Assembly (NCBI GenBank): GCA_964603615.1
Contig: CAZRVU010000051.1
Location: forward strand, 1 to 11,949
Reading direction: 5' to 3'
DNA from: JAAZMI01 sp964603615
GTDB lineage: Bacteria; Bacillota; Dethiobacteria; DTU022; UBA8154
Length of the DNA: 11,949 bases
Shown: piece by piece, positions 5,159 to 11,949 of the stretch
Layout: every line of letters starts with the position of its first letter
How positions within the stretch are numbered: position 1 is the stretch's first letter
Program-made: the position numbers and the translations under genes
Notes under the pieces: generated by a model
What the model was told of the DNA's origin: nothing
Seen by the model: only the letters and a program-made list of their open reading frames with translations
Database searches by the model: none

Positions 5159-7645
5159 ATGTTCATGTTTGGGCGTTTTACAGAAAGGGCACAGCAGGTG
5201 TTGGTGCTGGCCCAGGAAGAAGCAAAAAGATTAAATCATAATTTTATCGGGACAGAGCACATCCTGCTAGGGTTGGTGCGGGAAGGTTCCGGTATTGCTG
5301 CCCGCAGCCTGCAAAATTTGAATGTAGAACTGCCCCGGGTGCGTGCAGAAGTGGAAAAAATAATCGGAAAAGGTGAAAAAGCCCCGGTTCAAGGTATCAG
5401 CTACACCCCCCGCGCCAAAAAGGTGATCGAGCTGGCGATCGAAGAAGGCCAGAATTTGGGCCATAATTATGTGGGCACGGAACATCTTTTACTGGGGCTT
5501 TTAAGAGAAGGCGAGGGTATTGCCGCACAAGTTTTAACCATTTTGGGAATCGATCTCAAAAAAGCACGCCGGGAAGTAATCCAGCTCCTGGGTGGCGAAT
5601 CCCAGTTGGGCGGGGGTGGCGGGCACAAGAATGTTCCCCAAACACCGACAGTGGATGCTTTTGGCCGTGATCTTACCCGTATGGCCCGTGAAGGAAAGTT
5701 GGATCCGGTGATTGGCCGGGAAAAAGAGATCGAAAGGGTCGTGCAGATCCTTAGCCGGCGCACAAAAAATAATCCTTGCCTGATTGGCGAGCCCGGTGTG
5801 GGCAAGACCGCTATTGCCGAAGGGCTGGCCCAGCGCATCACCGAGTCGAATATTCCAGATATCTTGCGGGACAAAAGAGTGGTTACCCTGGAATTGGCGG
5901 CAGTCGTTGCCGGCACCAAATACCGGGGGGAATTTGAGGAGCGTTTGCGCAAGCTGATGGCAGAGCTGCAGCAAGCCGGGAATGTGATCATTTTCATCGA
6001 TGAATTGCATACCATTATTGGGGCCGGTGCAGCAGAGGGGGCAATTGATGCCTCTAACATCCTTAAACCGGCGCTGGCTAAAGGCGAGTTGCAGGCCATC
6101 GGGGCGACGACTGTTGATGAATACAGGAAATATATTGAACGGGATCCCGCCCTGGAACGGCGTTTCCAACCCATTATGGTTGGAGAGCCGAGTAAGGAGG
6201 AGAGCTTGGAAATCCTTAAAGGCCTGCGTGACCGCTATGAAGCCCACCACCGGGTTAAAATTACCGATGAAGCGCTGGAGGCGGCGGTAAACCTGGCCGA
6301 TCGCTACATCCAGGACCGCTATCTTCCTGATAAAGCTATCGATCTAATCGACGAAGCAGGTTCGAGGGTGAGATTGCGCAATTATACTGCCCCACCTGAT
6401 TTAAAGGAAATGGAGGATAAACTGGAAAGCATCCGGCAGGAAAAGGAGGCTGCTGTGCGGAGCCAGGAATTTGAAAGGGCGGCCCGCCTGCGTGATAAAG
6501 AACAGCAATTCAGGGGCAAATTAAATGAGTTGAAAAAAGACTGGGAACAGAAAAAGGTTGTCTCCGATCAAGCTTTGGTCATGGAAGAAGATATTGCCCA
6601 TATTGTTTCTAGCTGGACAGGAGTGCCGGTGCAAAAACTGGCCGAGGAAGAGGCAGAACGCTTGCTGCGCATGGAGGAGATACTGCACCGGCGGGTAATT
6701 GGACAGGAAGAGGCTGTCGAGGCTGTTTCCCGTGCGATCCGCCGCGGCAGGGCCGGGTTGAAGGATCCAAGAAGGCCGATTGGTTCTTTTATCTTCTTGG
6801 GGCCTACGGGCGTGGGGAAAACGGAGCTGGCCCGCAGTCTGGCGGAGGCGATTTTTGGGGACGAGGAGGCCATGGTACGCCTCGATATGTCTGAGTATAT
6901 GGAAAAACACACTGTTTCCCGTTTAATCGGTGCCCCTCCGGGCTATGTGGGCTATGACGAAGGGGGCCAATTGACGGAGAAAGTCCGGCGCAAACCTTAC
7001 AGTGTTATCCTTTTGGATGAGATTGAAAAAGCGCACCCCGATGTTTTTAATACCTTGTTGCAGATTTTGGAAGACGGACGTTTGACCGATGGTAAAGGGC
7101 GAACCGTGAATTTCCGTAACACGGTCGTCATAATGACTTCGAACGTAGGGGCCAACTTCATTAAGAAACAGCAAGGGATGGGATTCAGGCCTGCCGATCC
7201 GGAAAAAACCTATGAGTATATGAAAGGCCGGCTGCTCGACGAATTAAAGAGAACCTTCCGGCCGGAATTTTTAAACCGGGTGGATGAACTGATTGTTTTT
7301 AAATCGCTTAGTGCAGAGGATCTTGCCCTGATCGTCAACTTGATGTTGAAAGATCTGGCTGGCCGCATTGCCGAACATGGCTTGCAGATTGAGGTCACGC
7401 CGGAAGCCAAGGCTTTGCTAACCAAAGAAGGTTTTGATCCCGCCTATGGCGCCCGTCCCCTCAGGCGCGTCATTCAAAAAAGGCTGGAAGACGGCATCTC
7501 AGAGGAGTTACTGCGCGGGAGTTTTGTCAATGGCGAAGTGATAATTGTGGATAAACCAGAAGGGGAAGAAAAACTTACCTTTACGAAAAAAGTAGAGGAA
7601 GCAAACCTTGAATCCTCAAAAAAAGAAGAAGCCTCCCCTAGTTAG
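5159..7645 (+). CDS. clpC: ClpC, Hsp100 AAA+ unfoldase
   Basis: ClpC is the hexameric ATPase that unfolds substrates, including arginine-phosphorylated proteins, and feeds them to ClpP. At 828 aa it is normal length with a slightly long charged tail. Domains in order: a double Clp-N repeat (about 1-150; EHILLGLVREG and EHLLLGLLREG), a Gly-rich linker, AAA+ domain 1 with Walker A GEPGVGKT (210-217) and Walker B VIIFIDE (276-282), a UVR-type middle coiled coil (about 414-455) that binds McsB/MecA-type adaptors, AAA+ domain 2 with Walker A GPTGVGKT (548-555) and Walker B VILLDEIE (616-623), and the C-terminal small domain. The ATG at 5159 lies 10 nt after AAAGGAG; ATG 5165 (MFGRFTERAQ) matches typical N-termini but is too far from it. 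Last gene of the operon, followed by a terminator; radA, often next in relatives, is absent. Confidence 0.97.
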   Translation: MFMFGRFTERAQQVLVLAQEEAKRLNHNFIGTEHILLGLVREGSGIAARSLQNLNVELPRVRAEVEKIIGKGEKAPVQGISYTPRAKKVIELAIEEGQNLGHNYVGTEHLLLGLLREGEGIAAQVLTILGIDLKKARREVIQLLGGESQLGGGGGHKNVPQTPTVDAFGRDLTRMAREGKLDPVIGREKEIERVVQILSRRTKNNPCLIGEPGVGKTAIAEGLAQRITESNIPDILRDKRVVTLELAAVVAGTKYRGEFEERLRKLMAELQQAGNVIIFIDELHTIIGAGAAEGAIDASNILKPALAKGELQAIGATTVDEYRKYIERDPALERRFQPIMVGEPSKEESLEILKGLRDRYEAHHRVKITDEALEAAVNLADRYIQDRYLPDKAIDLIDEAGSRVRLRNYTAPPDLKEMEDKLESIRQEKEAAVRSQEFERAARLRDKEQQFRGKLNELKKDWEQKKVVSDQALVMEEDIAHIVSSWTGVPVQKLAEEEAERLLRMEEILHRRVIGQEEAVEAVSRAIRRGRAGLKDPRRPIGSFIFLGPTGVGKTELARSLAEAIFGDEEAMVRLDMSEYMEKHTVSRLIGAPPGYVGYDEGGQLTEKVRRKPYSVILLDEIEKAHPDVFNTLLQILEDGRLTDGKGRTVNFRNTVVIMTSNVGANFIKKQQGMGFRPADPEKTYEYMKGRLLDELKRTFRPEFLNRVDELIVFKSLSAEDLALIVNLMLKDLAGRIAEHGLQIEVTPEAKALLTKEGFDPAYGARPLRRVIQKRLEDGISEELLRGSFVNGEVIIVDKPEGEEKLTFTKKVEEANLESSKKEEASPS

Positions 7646-7706
7646 AACAATTATCTTTCAATCTGATTGCCGGACTTGAAAAAGCGTATTCAATTCTGTC
7701 ATTATT

Positions 7707-7735
7707 AAATGCCCCGTTTGAAAACGGGGCATTTT
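7707..7735 (+). terminator. Rho-independent terminator after clpC
   Basis: AAATGCCCCGTT (7707-7718) pairs perfectly with AACGGGGCATTT (7723-7734) around a 4-nt loop, with T residues to 7735. It lies 61 nt after the clpC stop and closes the heat-shock operon. Confidence 0.92.
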
Positions 7736-7848
7736 TGCTGCTCTTTGAAGGTTTTTCCCCCTTTTTTTGTGCTGTCTCCTAAGGGATGCGCCGGTTTGTT
7801 TTATTTATCTATTTGGGGATATTTTCGTGTCCTTTTTGGGCTTTACTG

Positions 7849-7949
7849 TTTAGTGGCGTAAGAATGTGGCGTAGCGGCATGTGCAGCTGAATCGTAGAAC
7901 TTTCTGAGCGTAATTTGGAGCTACGCCACATCTTTTGCCACCCCTAAAG
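7849..7949. repeat. Long imperfect inverted repeat (27/29-nt arms)
   Basis: The left arm (7849-7875, TTTAGTGGCGTA...ATGTGGCGTAGC) and right arm (7920-7948, GCTACGCCACAT...CCACCCCTAAA) are inverted repeats. The inner 12 bp (ATGTGGCGTAGC at 7864-7875; GCTACGCCACAT at 7920-7931) are perfect, and the outer parts (TTTAG.TGGC / GCCACCCCTAAA) match with small gaps. The left arm also holds GTGGCGTA twice. About 44 nt lie between the arms and hold no gene. This looks like the ends of a tiny MITE or a collapsed insertion sequence; a regulatory palindrome is an alternative. Confidence 0.55.
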
Positions 7950-7980
7950 TTAAGAAAATTCTGGCGCAGGAATAAAGGCT

Positions 7981-8026
7981 GGGGGTAGCGAAGTAACCAA
8001 AAAGTGCAGCTATAAGCAGTATCCCC
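7981..8026 (+). repeat. Hairpin in the putative leader of the cooC operon
   Basis: GGGGGTA (7981-7987) can pair with TATCCCC (8020-8026) over seven base pairs, one of them G-U, enclosing about 32 nt that contain smaller possible stems (for example GC-TATAA-GC). It lies about 150 nt before cooC. It could be part of a structured 5' leader if transcription starts upstream; no known riboswitch motif is recognised. Confidence 0.25.
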
Positions 8027-8178
8027 AAAGAAATCATTTAAAAAAGGTATTTTACGAATTATGTAGAACTTTGAATACTATTGCCTGAATTAATAAGTAG
8101 AAAGAAGGACAAAGGGCACGTGTCAAAAACTGCCCGGGCCTGGTTGGCGATCCATTTATAAGGGGAAGGAGTGTCCTT

Positions 8179-8943
8179 GTGAAAATTGCTGTTTCGGGTA
8201 AAGGTGGAGTAGGCAAAACAACTGTTGCTGCCAATCTGATTTATCTTTTTGCTAAAAATGGTTTCGATGTTTTTGCTGTAGATGCTGATCCTGATGCCAG
8301 CCTGGGTTTGGCCCTGGGGGTGGATCCGGAGAAGTTGGCTGGATTTACCCCGTTGGTAGAGATGGAAGATGTAATTGCAGAAAAAAGTGGGGGGAAGGGT
8401 GCTTTTTATAGCCTCAATCCTGATGTGGAAGATGTTGTCGATGATTATAGTATTAAGGAAGGCCGGATAAAATTTTTAATTATGGGAGGTATTAAGCAGG
8501 CAGGGACAGCTTGTTACTGCCGGGAAAACTCTTTTCTTAATGCTGTTCTAAATTCCCTGTTGCTAGATAAAAAAGAAGTAGTTGTTTTAGACATGAGCGC
8601 CGGTATCGAACATTTGACGCGCGGTACGGCCCGGGGTGTGGATATGGTTTTAGTGGTGACTGAACCTACGAGGATCAGTGTGAAGACTGCCGGGGTGGTC
8701 AAGCAACTGGCCCTCGATTTAGGTATCAAGGATGTTAAAATTTTAGGCAACAAGGTTCGACGGCCGGAAGAAGAGGATTTTTTAAAAGATAATTTCTCTC
8801 CTAAGGAGATTATTGGGATTTTGCCGTTTGCAGAAAAGGTTTGGGAAGATTCCATGGCGGATTCCCCGGTTGGATTTGCCGAGGAAAATTTATTAAGCGG
8901 AATGGAAGAAGTTTTTCAGCAGATTAGGAAGAAACGGGGGTGA
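8179..8943 (+). CDS. cooC: CooC, nickel-insertion ATPase for CO dehydrogenase
   Basis: CooC is a cytoplasmic MinD/SIMIBI-class P-loop ATPase that delivers Ni to the C-cluster of CO dehydrogenase. The 254-aa protein begins MKIAVSGKGGVGKTT, a deviant Walker A with signature Lys K8 and K13. VDADPDASLG (about 36-45) follows as the switch I/Walker A' region. The key metal motif C-x-C is C112-Y-C114, at the same positions as the Ni-binding Cys pair of Carboxydothermus CooC1. LDMSAGIEHLTRG is the Walker B/switch II region. The GTG start at 8179 follows GGAAGGAG with 8-nt spacing. It is 74 nt upstream of acsA, consistent with one transcript and with maturation of that enzyme. MinD-like relatives such as AcsF are the alternative name; the role would be the same. 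Confidence 0.93.
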   Translation: MKIAVSGKGGVGKTTVAANLIYLFAKNGFDVFAVDADPDASLGLALGVDPEKLAGFTPLVEMEDVIAEKSGGKGAFYSLNPDVEDVVDDYSIKEGRIKFLIMGGIKQAGTACYCRENSFLNAVLNSLLLDKKEVVVLDMSAGIEHLTRGTARGVDMVLVVTEPTRISVKTAGVVKQLALDLGIKDVKILGNKVRRPEEEDFLKDNFSPKEIIGILPFAEKVWEDSMADSPVGFAEENLLSGMEEVFQQIRKKRG

Positions 8944-9017
8944 CGGGCAGATAGTAGACAAACCTGGAATGGTCTAGTTTATTGATATTTATTCAAAGAG
9001 GAGGTAAGAAAAAGATA

Positions 9018-10991
9018 ATGGCGCAGAACAAAACTGATAAGAAAAAAGACCGCAACAGAAGTATTGATCCGGCTGTATTAGAAATTCTGGCCCGGACAGA
9101 GGATAGCGGTATAGACACTGCTTATGACCGTTATTTGAAGATGCAGCCGCAGTGCAACTATGGCGAACAGGGGATTTGCTGCCGTATATGCATTCAGGGG
9201 CCTTGCCGTATCACCAAGAAGGCACCTAAGGGGATCTGTGGAGCAACTGCTTACACCATCGTTGCCCGCAACCTGGTCCGTTATGAACTGGGCGGCTGTA
9301 CTGCTCACGCCGACCATGGGATTCACTCTACGCTTTTAGCCCGGGAAGTAGTCGAAGGCAAAGCACCCGATTATTCTATTAAAGATACTAAGAAACTGTA
9401 TGCCGTGGCCGAGCGTATGGGTCTTTCCGTAGAAGGTAAGGAGGACATGGCCATTTTGAAAGAGATCGTCGATCTCTCCATCGAGGATTTCAGCCGTTTG
9501 GATGGAAAAGACATTCATTGGCTTACGAAAGTAATCGTTCCCGAAAGAACCGAAAAATTCCAGGATTGCAATATCCTGCCGAGCAGTATACACCGCACCA
9601 TTGCCGAGGCCATGGCTCAAACGCACGTGGGGATGGATGCCGATCCCGTCAACCTTGTTTTCAAAAGCCTCGAGGTATCTTTAGCTGACTATACCGGTGA
9701 GCATATCGCCACCAGTATCTCCGATATTTTGTTTGGAACACCCAAGCCGGTTGTATCGGAGGCCAACATGGGCGTGCTGGACGAAGAATATGTGAATATT
9801 GCTGTGCACGGCCATAACCCCATCCTGAGCGAAATGATCGTCCAGGCAGCCCGGGAAATGAAGGGTGAAGCAGAAAAGGTAGGTGCTAAAGGGATTAAAT
9901 GTGCTGGTATCTGCTGTACAGGTAACGAACTCTTGATGCGGCAGGGCGTACCTATCCTTACCAACTATGCCTCACAGGAACTGGCAATTATGACCGGGGC
10001 TGTCGATGCCATGGTCGTTGATATCCAGTGCATCATGCCGGGGATTCAGCCGGTATCGGAATGTTTCCATACCCGCATCATCACGACCAGTCCTTCAGTG
10101 AAGATCCCCGGGGCTTATCACTTAGACTTTGATGAAGCCAGGGCCATGGAGAAGGCACGTGAGGTTGTTGAAATTGCCATCAATGCTTATCAAGAAAGAA
10201 AAAAAGAAGTCATTATTCCCCAGGTTAAACATAAAGTTGTGGCGGGCTTCAGCGTAGAAGCACTTATGGATCTCTTTGGCGCGATTAACCCGGACAACCC
10301 GATTAGCGTGCTTACCGATGCTATCCTTGCCGGTGAACTGCGCGGTGTCTGCCTGCTCTGTGGCTGCAACAACTTGAAGCGTATTCACGATGAAATGCAC
10401 ACCGTTATTGCCCAGGAGCTGGCGAAGAATGATGTTTTGCTGGTAGCCACGGGTTGTGCCGCGCAGGCTTATGCCAAGACCGGTCTGCTGAACTGGGATG
10501 CGGTGGAAAAATATGCCGGCGACGGGCTCAAGGCCTTCCTGAGCCGTTTGAATGAAGCCAACAAGGATACGCTGGTCGAAAAGCTTCCCATGGTCTTTCA
10601 CATGGGCTCTTGCGTGGATAACTCCCGGGCTTATGACCTGATGACCTATATGGCCGAAGAAATGAAGATGGATACGCCAAAGGTTCCCTATGCAGCAAGT
10701 GCACCGGAGGCTATGAGTGAAAAGGCTATTGCGATCGGTAGCTGGCTGGTTACCCTGGGTCTACCTACTCATGTTGGTGTGGTGCCGCCGATTCCCGGTA
10801 GCCAACTGGTAAACGGTATTGCACTGCAGATTGCCCAGGATGTCTACGGCGGTTACTTCATCTGGGAAACAGATCCCTATAAGAGCGCGGAGAAAATCCT
10901 CGCGGCATTGGATGAAAGGACCTGGAAACTGAGAATGCATCAGAAAGCCAAAGAAACCTATGAAACAGAAGCCATTTCGGCAACCTGGTAA
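9018..10991 (+). CDS. acsA: Ni-Fe carbon monoxide dehydrogenase catalytic subunit (CODH of CODH/ACS)
   Basis: This subunit reversibly reduces CO2 to CO and passes CO through an internal tunnel to acetyl-CoA synthase. The ATG at 9018 follows AGAGGAGGT (8997-9005) and gives 657 aa; the in-frame upstream start at 8982 overlaps the Shine-Dalgarno and is rejected. All cluster ligands are visible: D-cluster C46 and C54, B-cluster C55, C58, C63 and C74, and C-cluster H266 (HGHNP), C300 (CCTGNE), C338 (IQCIMP), C450 (CGCNN), C480 (TGCAAQ) and C532 (GSCVDN). Their spacing follows the Carboxydothermus enzyme closely. Overall similarity, by memory, is greatest to Moorella AcsA (VNLVFK..EVSLADYTGEHIAT, GGYF near the C-terminus). 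Adjacent cooC and acsB place it in the Wood-Ljungdahl pathway rather than in stand-alone CO oxidation (cooS). Confidence 0.97.
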   Translation: MAQNKTDKKKDRNRSIDPAVLEILARTEDSGIDTAYDRYLKMQPQCNYGEQGICCRICIQGPCRITKKAPKGICGATAYTIVARNLVRYELGGCTAHADHGIHSTLLAREVVEGKAPDYSIKDTKKLYAVAERMGLSVEGKEDMAILKEIVDLSIEDFSRLDGKDIHWLTKVIVPERTEKFQDCNILPSSIHRTIAEAMAQTHVGMDADPVNLVFKSLEVSLADYTGEHIATSISDILFGTPKPVVSEANMGVLDEEYVNIAVHGHNPILSEMIVQAAREMKGEAEKVGAKGIKCAGICCTGNELLMRQGVPILTNYASQELAIMTGAVDAMVVDIQCIMPGIQPVSECFHTRIITTSPSVKIPGAYHLDFDEARAMEKAREVVEIAINAYQERKKEVIIPQVKHKVVAGFSVEALMDLFGAINPDNPISVLTDAILAGELRGVCLLCGCNNLKRIHDEMHTVIAQELAKNDVLLVATGCAAQAYAKTGLLNWDAVEKYAGDGLKAFLSRLNEANKDTLVEKLPMVFHMGSCVDNSRAYDLMTYMAEEMKMDTPKVPYAASAPEAMSEKAIAIGSWLVTLGLPTHVGVVPPIPGSQLVNGIALQIAQDVYGGYFIWETDPYKSAEKILAALDERTWKLRMHQKAKETYETEAISATW

Positions 10992-11026
10992 TTTTTAATA
11001 CTGTTCAAAAGGAGGTAAGAACTCAT

Positions 11027-11949
11027 ATGGCAGATACTGGCGTATTAAGAAAGGAATGGGAAGAGTCTTTTGATGAGATATATGAGGGTTCAGTTGACGA
11101 GGCCAACCCCCCTCTACCGTTATTTCAAAAGGCGTATGACGGGGCGATCATCGCCGTCAGTTACGCCGAAATTTTGTTGAATAAAGCAATCAGGCGTTAT
11201 GGCCCGGAGCATCCCGTGGGCTATCCGGATACCGGTTATTACCTGCCGGTTATCACCGCTTACAGCGGGGAACAAGTAACCAAGTTGGGTGAGCTGGTGC
11301 CTATTTTAAACCGTTTACGCAATCAAATTAAAGAAGAACTAAACTTCTTAAACGCCCGGCTGTGCGGGGAAGCTACCGCTTATGCTGCAGAAATCATCGA
11401 GGCTTTGCGCTACATCAAGGGCGAAAAACTGCACGTGGCCCCCTGGACGGGTTTTTTGGGTGACCCGGTAGTGCGGCGTTATGGGATTCTGCTTGTAGAC
11501 TGGACGATTCCCGGGCAGGCCGTCCTCGTGGGCAAGGCTAAATCATCGGAAGCCCTCGGCAAAATTGTCACGGACTTACAGTCCAAGGGTTTCATGATCT
11601 TTATGAGCTATGAAGTGATCGATCAGGCAATCGATGCCGGTTGCAGGCTGGGTATTGACTTTATTACCTTCACCACCGGGAACTTTACACAAGTAATTCA
11701 CGCTGTTAACTACGCCCTGCGTGCCGGCCTGGCCTTTGGTGGGATTCCTCCCGGGGAGCGGGAAAACGCACGGGATTACCAGCGCCGGCGGGTGCGGGCG
11801 TTTGTCCTGCATTTTGGTGAAAGAGATGAGGTGCAGATTGCAGCTCACTTTGCAGCGATCTTCATGGGCTTTCCCGTATTAATTGACCACGAACTACCGG
11901 CAGATGAGCAGATTCCCAACTGGTATATCTCTCATCCCGATTATGATAC
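11027..11949 (+). CDS. acsB: Acetyl-CoA synthase, N-terminal part (truncated by window edge)
   Basis: ACS condenses CO, a methyl group from the corrinoid protein and CoA into acetyl-CoA. The frame opens with ATG 11027, 10 nt after AAAGGAGGT (11008-11016), and stays open for 307 codons to the window end. It matches, from memory, the N-terminal domain of Moorella AcsB along its whole length: SYAEILLN.AIR.YGP.HPVGYPDT.YYLPVI, NARL.GEAT.YAAEIIEALRY, PWTGF.GDPVVRR.GI, and RDYQRRR.RAFVL. This domain binds CODH and carries the gas tunnel. The A-cluster Cys ligands lie in the C-terminal domain, outside the window, so catalytic completeness cannot be judged. The start is 35 nt after the acsA stop, consistent with co-transcription. 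Confidence 0.96.
   Translation, partial: MADTGVLRKEWEESFDEIYEGSVDEANPPLPLFQKAYDGAIIAVSYAEILLNKAIRRYGPEHPVGYPDTGYYLPVITAYSGEQVTKLGELVPILNRLRNQIKEELNFLNARLCGEATAYAAEIIEALRYIKGEKLHVAPWTGFLGDPVVRRYGILLVDWTIPGQAVLVGKAKSSEALGKIVTDLQSKGFMIFMSYEVIDQAIDAGCRLGIDFITFTTGNFTQVIHAVNYALRAGLAFGGIPPGERENARDYQRRRVRAFVLHFGERDEVQIAAHFAAIFMGFPVLIDHELPADEQIPNWYISHPDYD

Larger units (their letters stand above)
7736..8178. other. Non-coding region before the CODH/ACS operon
   Basis: No convincing gene is seen. The stretch holds the long inverted repeat at 7849-7949 and the hairpin at 7981-8026. A weak promoter candidate, TTTACG near 8051 with AATACT about 17 nt later, is not strong enough to call alone. The cooC Shine-Dalgarno GGGAAGGAG ends at 8170. 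The operon's promoter and any 5' leader must lie in this stretch, since a strong terminator precedes it. Confidence 0.45.

Noticed and set aside
5467..6250. Two long reverse-strand frames (about 235 aa) opposite clpC
   Set aside because: They lie wholly antisense to conserved ClpC AAA+ sequence, have no recognisable domains, and are explained by codon bias of the sense gene.
7786..7890. 34-codon hydrophobic ORF after the clpC terminator
   Set aside because: The only purine-rich sequence (AAGGG) touches the ATG with no spacer, and the 3' half runs through the inverted repeat; probably chance.
8982..9017. Twelve-residue N-terminal extension of AcsA from ATT/ATG-like upstream start
   Set aside because: The segment covers the Shine-Dalgarno itself; ATG 9018 is the natural start and gives the expected ligand positions.
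10122..10601. Reverse-strand frame of 159 aa opposite acsA
   Set aside because: Antisense to the conserved CODH C-cluster region; no ribosome-binding site or family resemblance.
1..11949. CRISPR arrays, tRNA or rRNA genes
   Set aside because: No regularly spaced direct repeats of CRISPR type and no recognisable tRNA or rRNA sequence were seen on either strand.

Overview
The window looks like chromosomal DNA of an anaerobic, probably thermophilic Bacillota (Clostridia/Moorella/Peptococcaceae-like) with the Wood-Ljungdahl pathway. Two markers support this: a complete ctsR-mcsA-mcsB-clpC heat-shock cluster of low-GC Gram-positive type, and a cooC-acsA-acsB cluster whose CODH and ACS proteins closely resemble, from memory, those of Moorella thermoacetica. 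All convincing genes are on the + strand.

Layout. (1) 1-226: a non-coding, MITE-like segment with terminal inverted repeats and a duplicated right end. (2) 342-1535: an M24 metallopeptidase (Xaa-Pro peptidase/prolidase-like) with its own promoter and a strong terminator. (3) 1618-2690: a gene-poor stretch holding hairpins, a duplicated ribosome-binding-site unit, an unrecognised Cys-rich small ORF (1956-2264) followed by decayed repeats, and then the ctsR promoter with a near-consensus CtsR operator. (4) 2692-7645: ctsR, mcsA, mcsB and clpC. CtsR represses the operon; McsA/McsB form the protein-arginine kinase that relieves repression and marks proteins for ClpC-ClpP degradation. A perfect hairpin terminator follows clpC. 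(5) 7736-8178: non-coding, with a long imperfect inverted repeat and a leader-like hairpin. (6) 8179 to the right edge: cooC (nickel-insertion ATPase), acsA (CO dehydrogenase) and the first 307 codons of acsB (acetyl-CoA synthase). Together these reduce CO2 to CO and assemble acetyl-CoA from CO, a methyl group and CoA. acsB runs off the window.

The protein-coding content is mostly well-known families. The less ordinary signals are: a short repeat family (TGATTCYAC.GC ends) present upstream of the peptidase, upstream of ctsR and inside the ctsR-mcsA gap; an Arg in the otherwise glycine-only thermosensor wing of CtsR; a start-stop mini-ORF under a strong Shine-Dalgarno ahead of mcsA; an acidic N-terminal extension on McsB; a degenerate repeat-containing ORF upstream of ctsR; and unexplained inverted repeats ahead of the CODH/ACS operon. 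I see no clear evidence for a wholly new multigene system.
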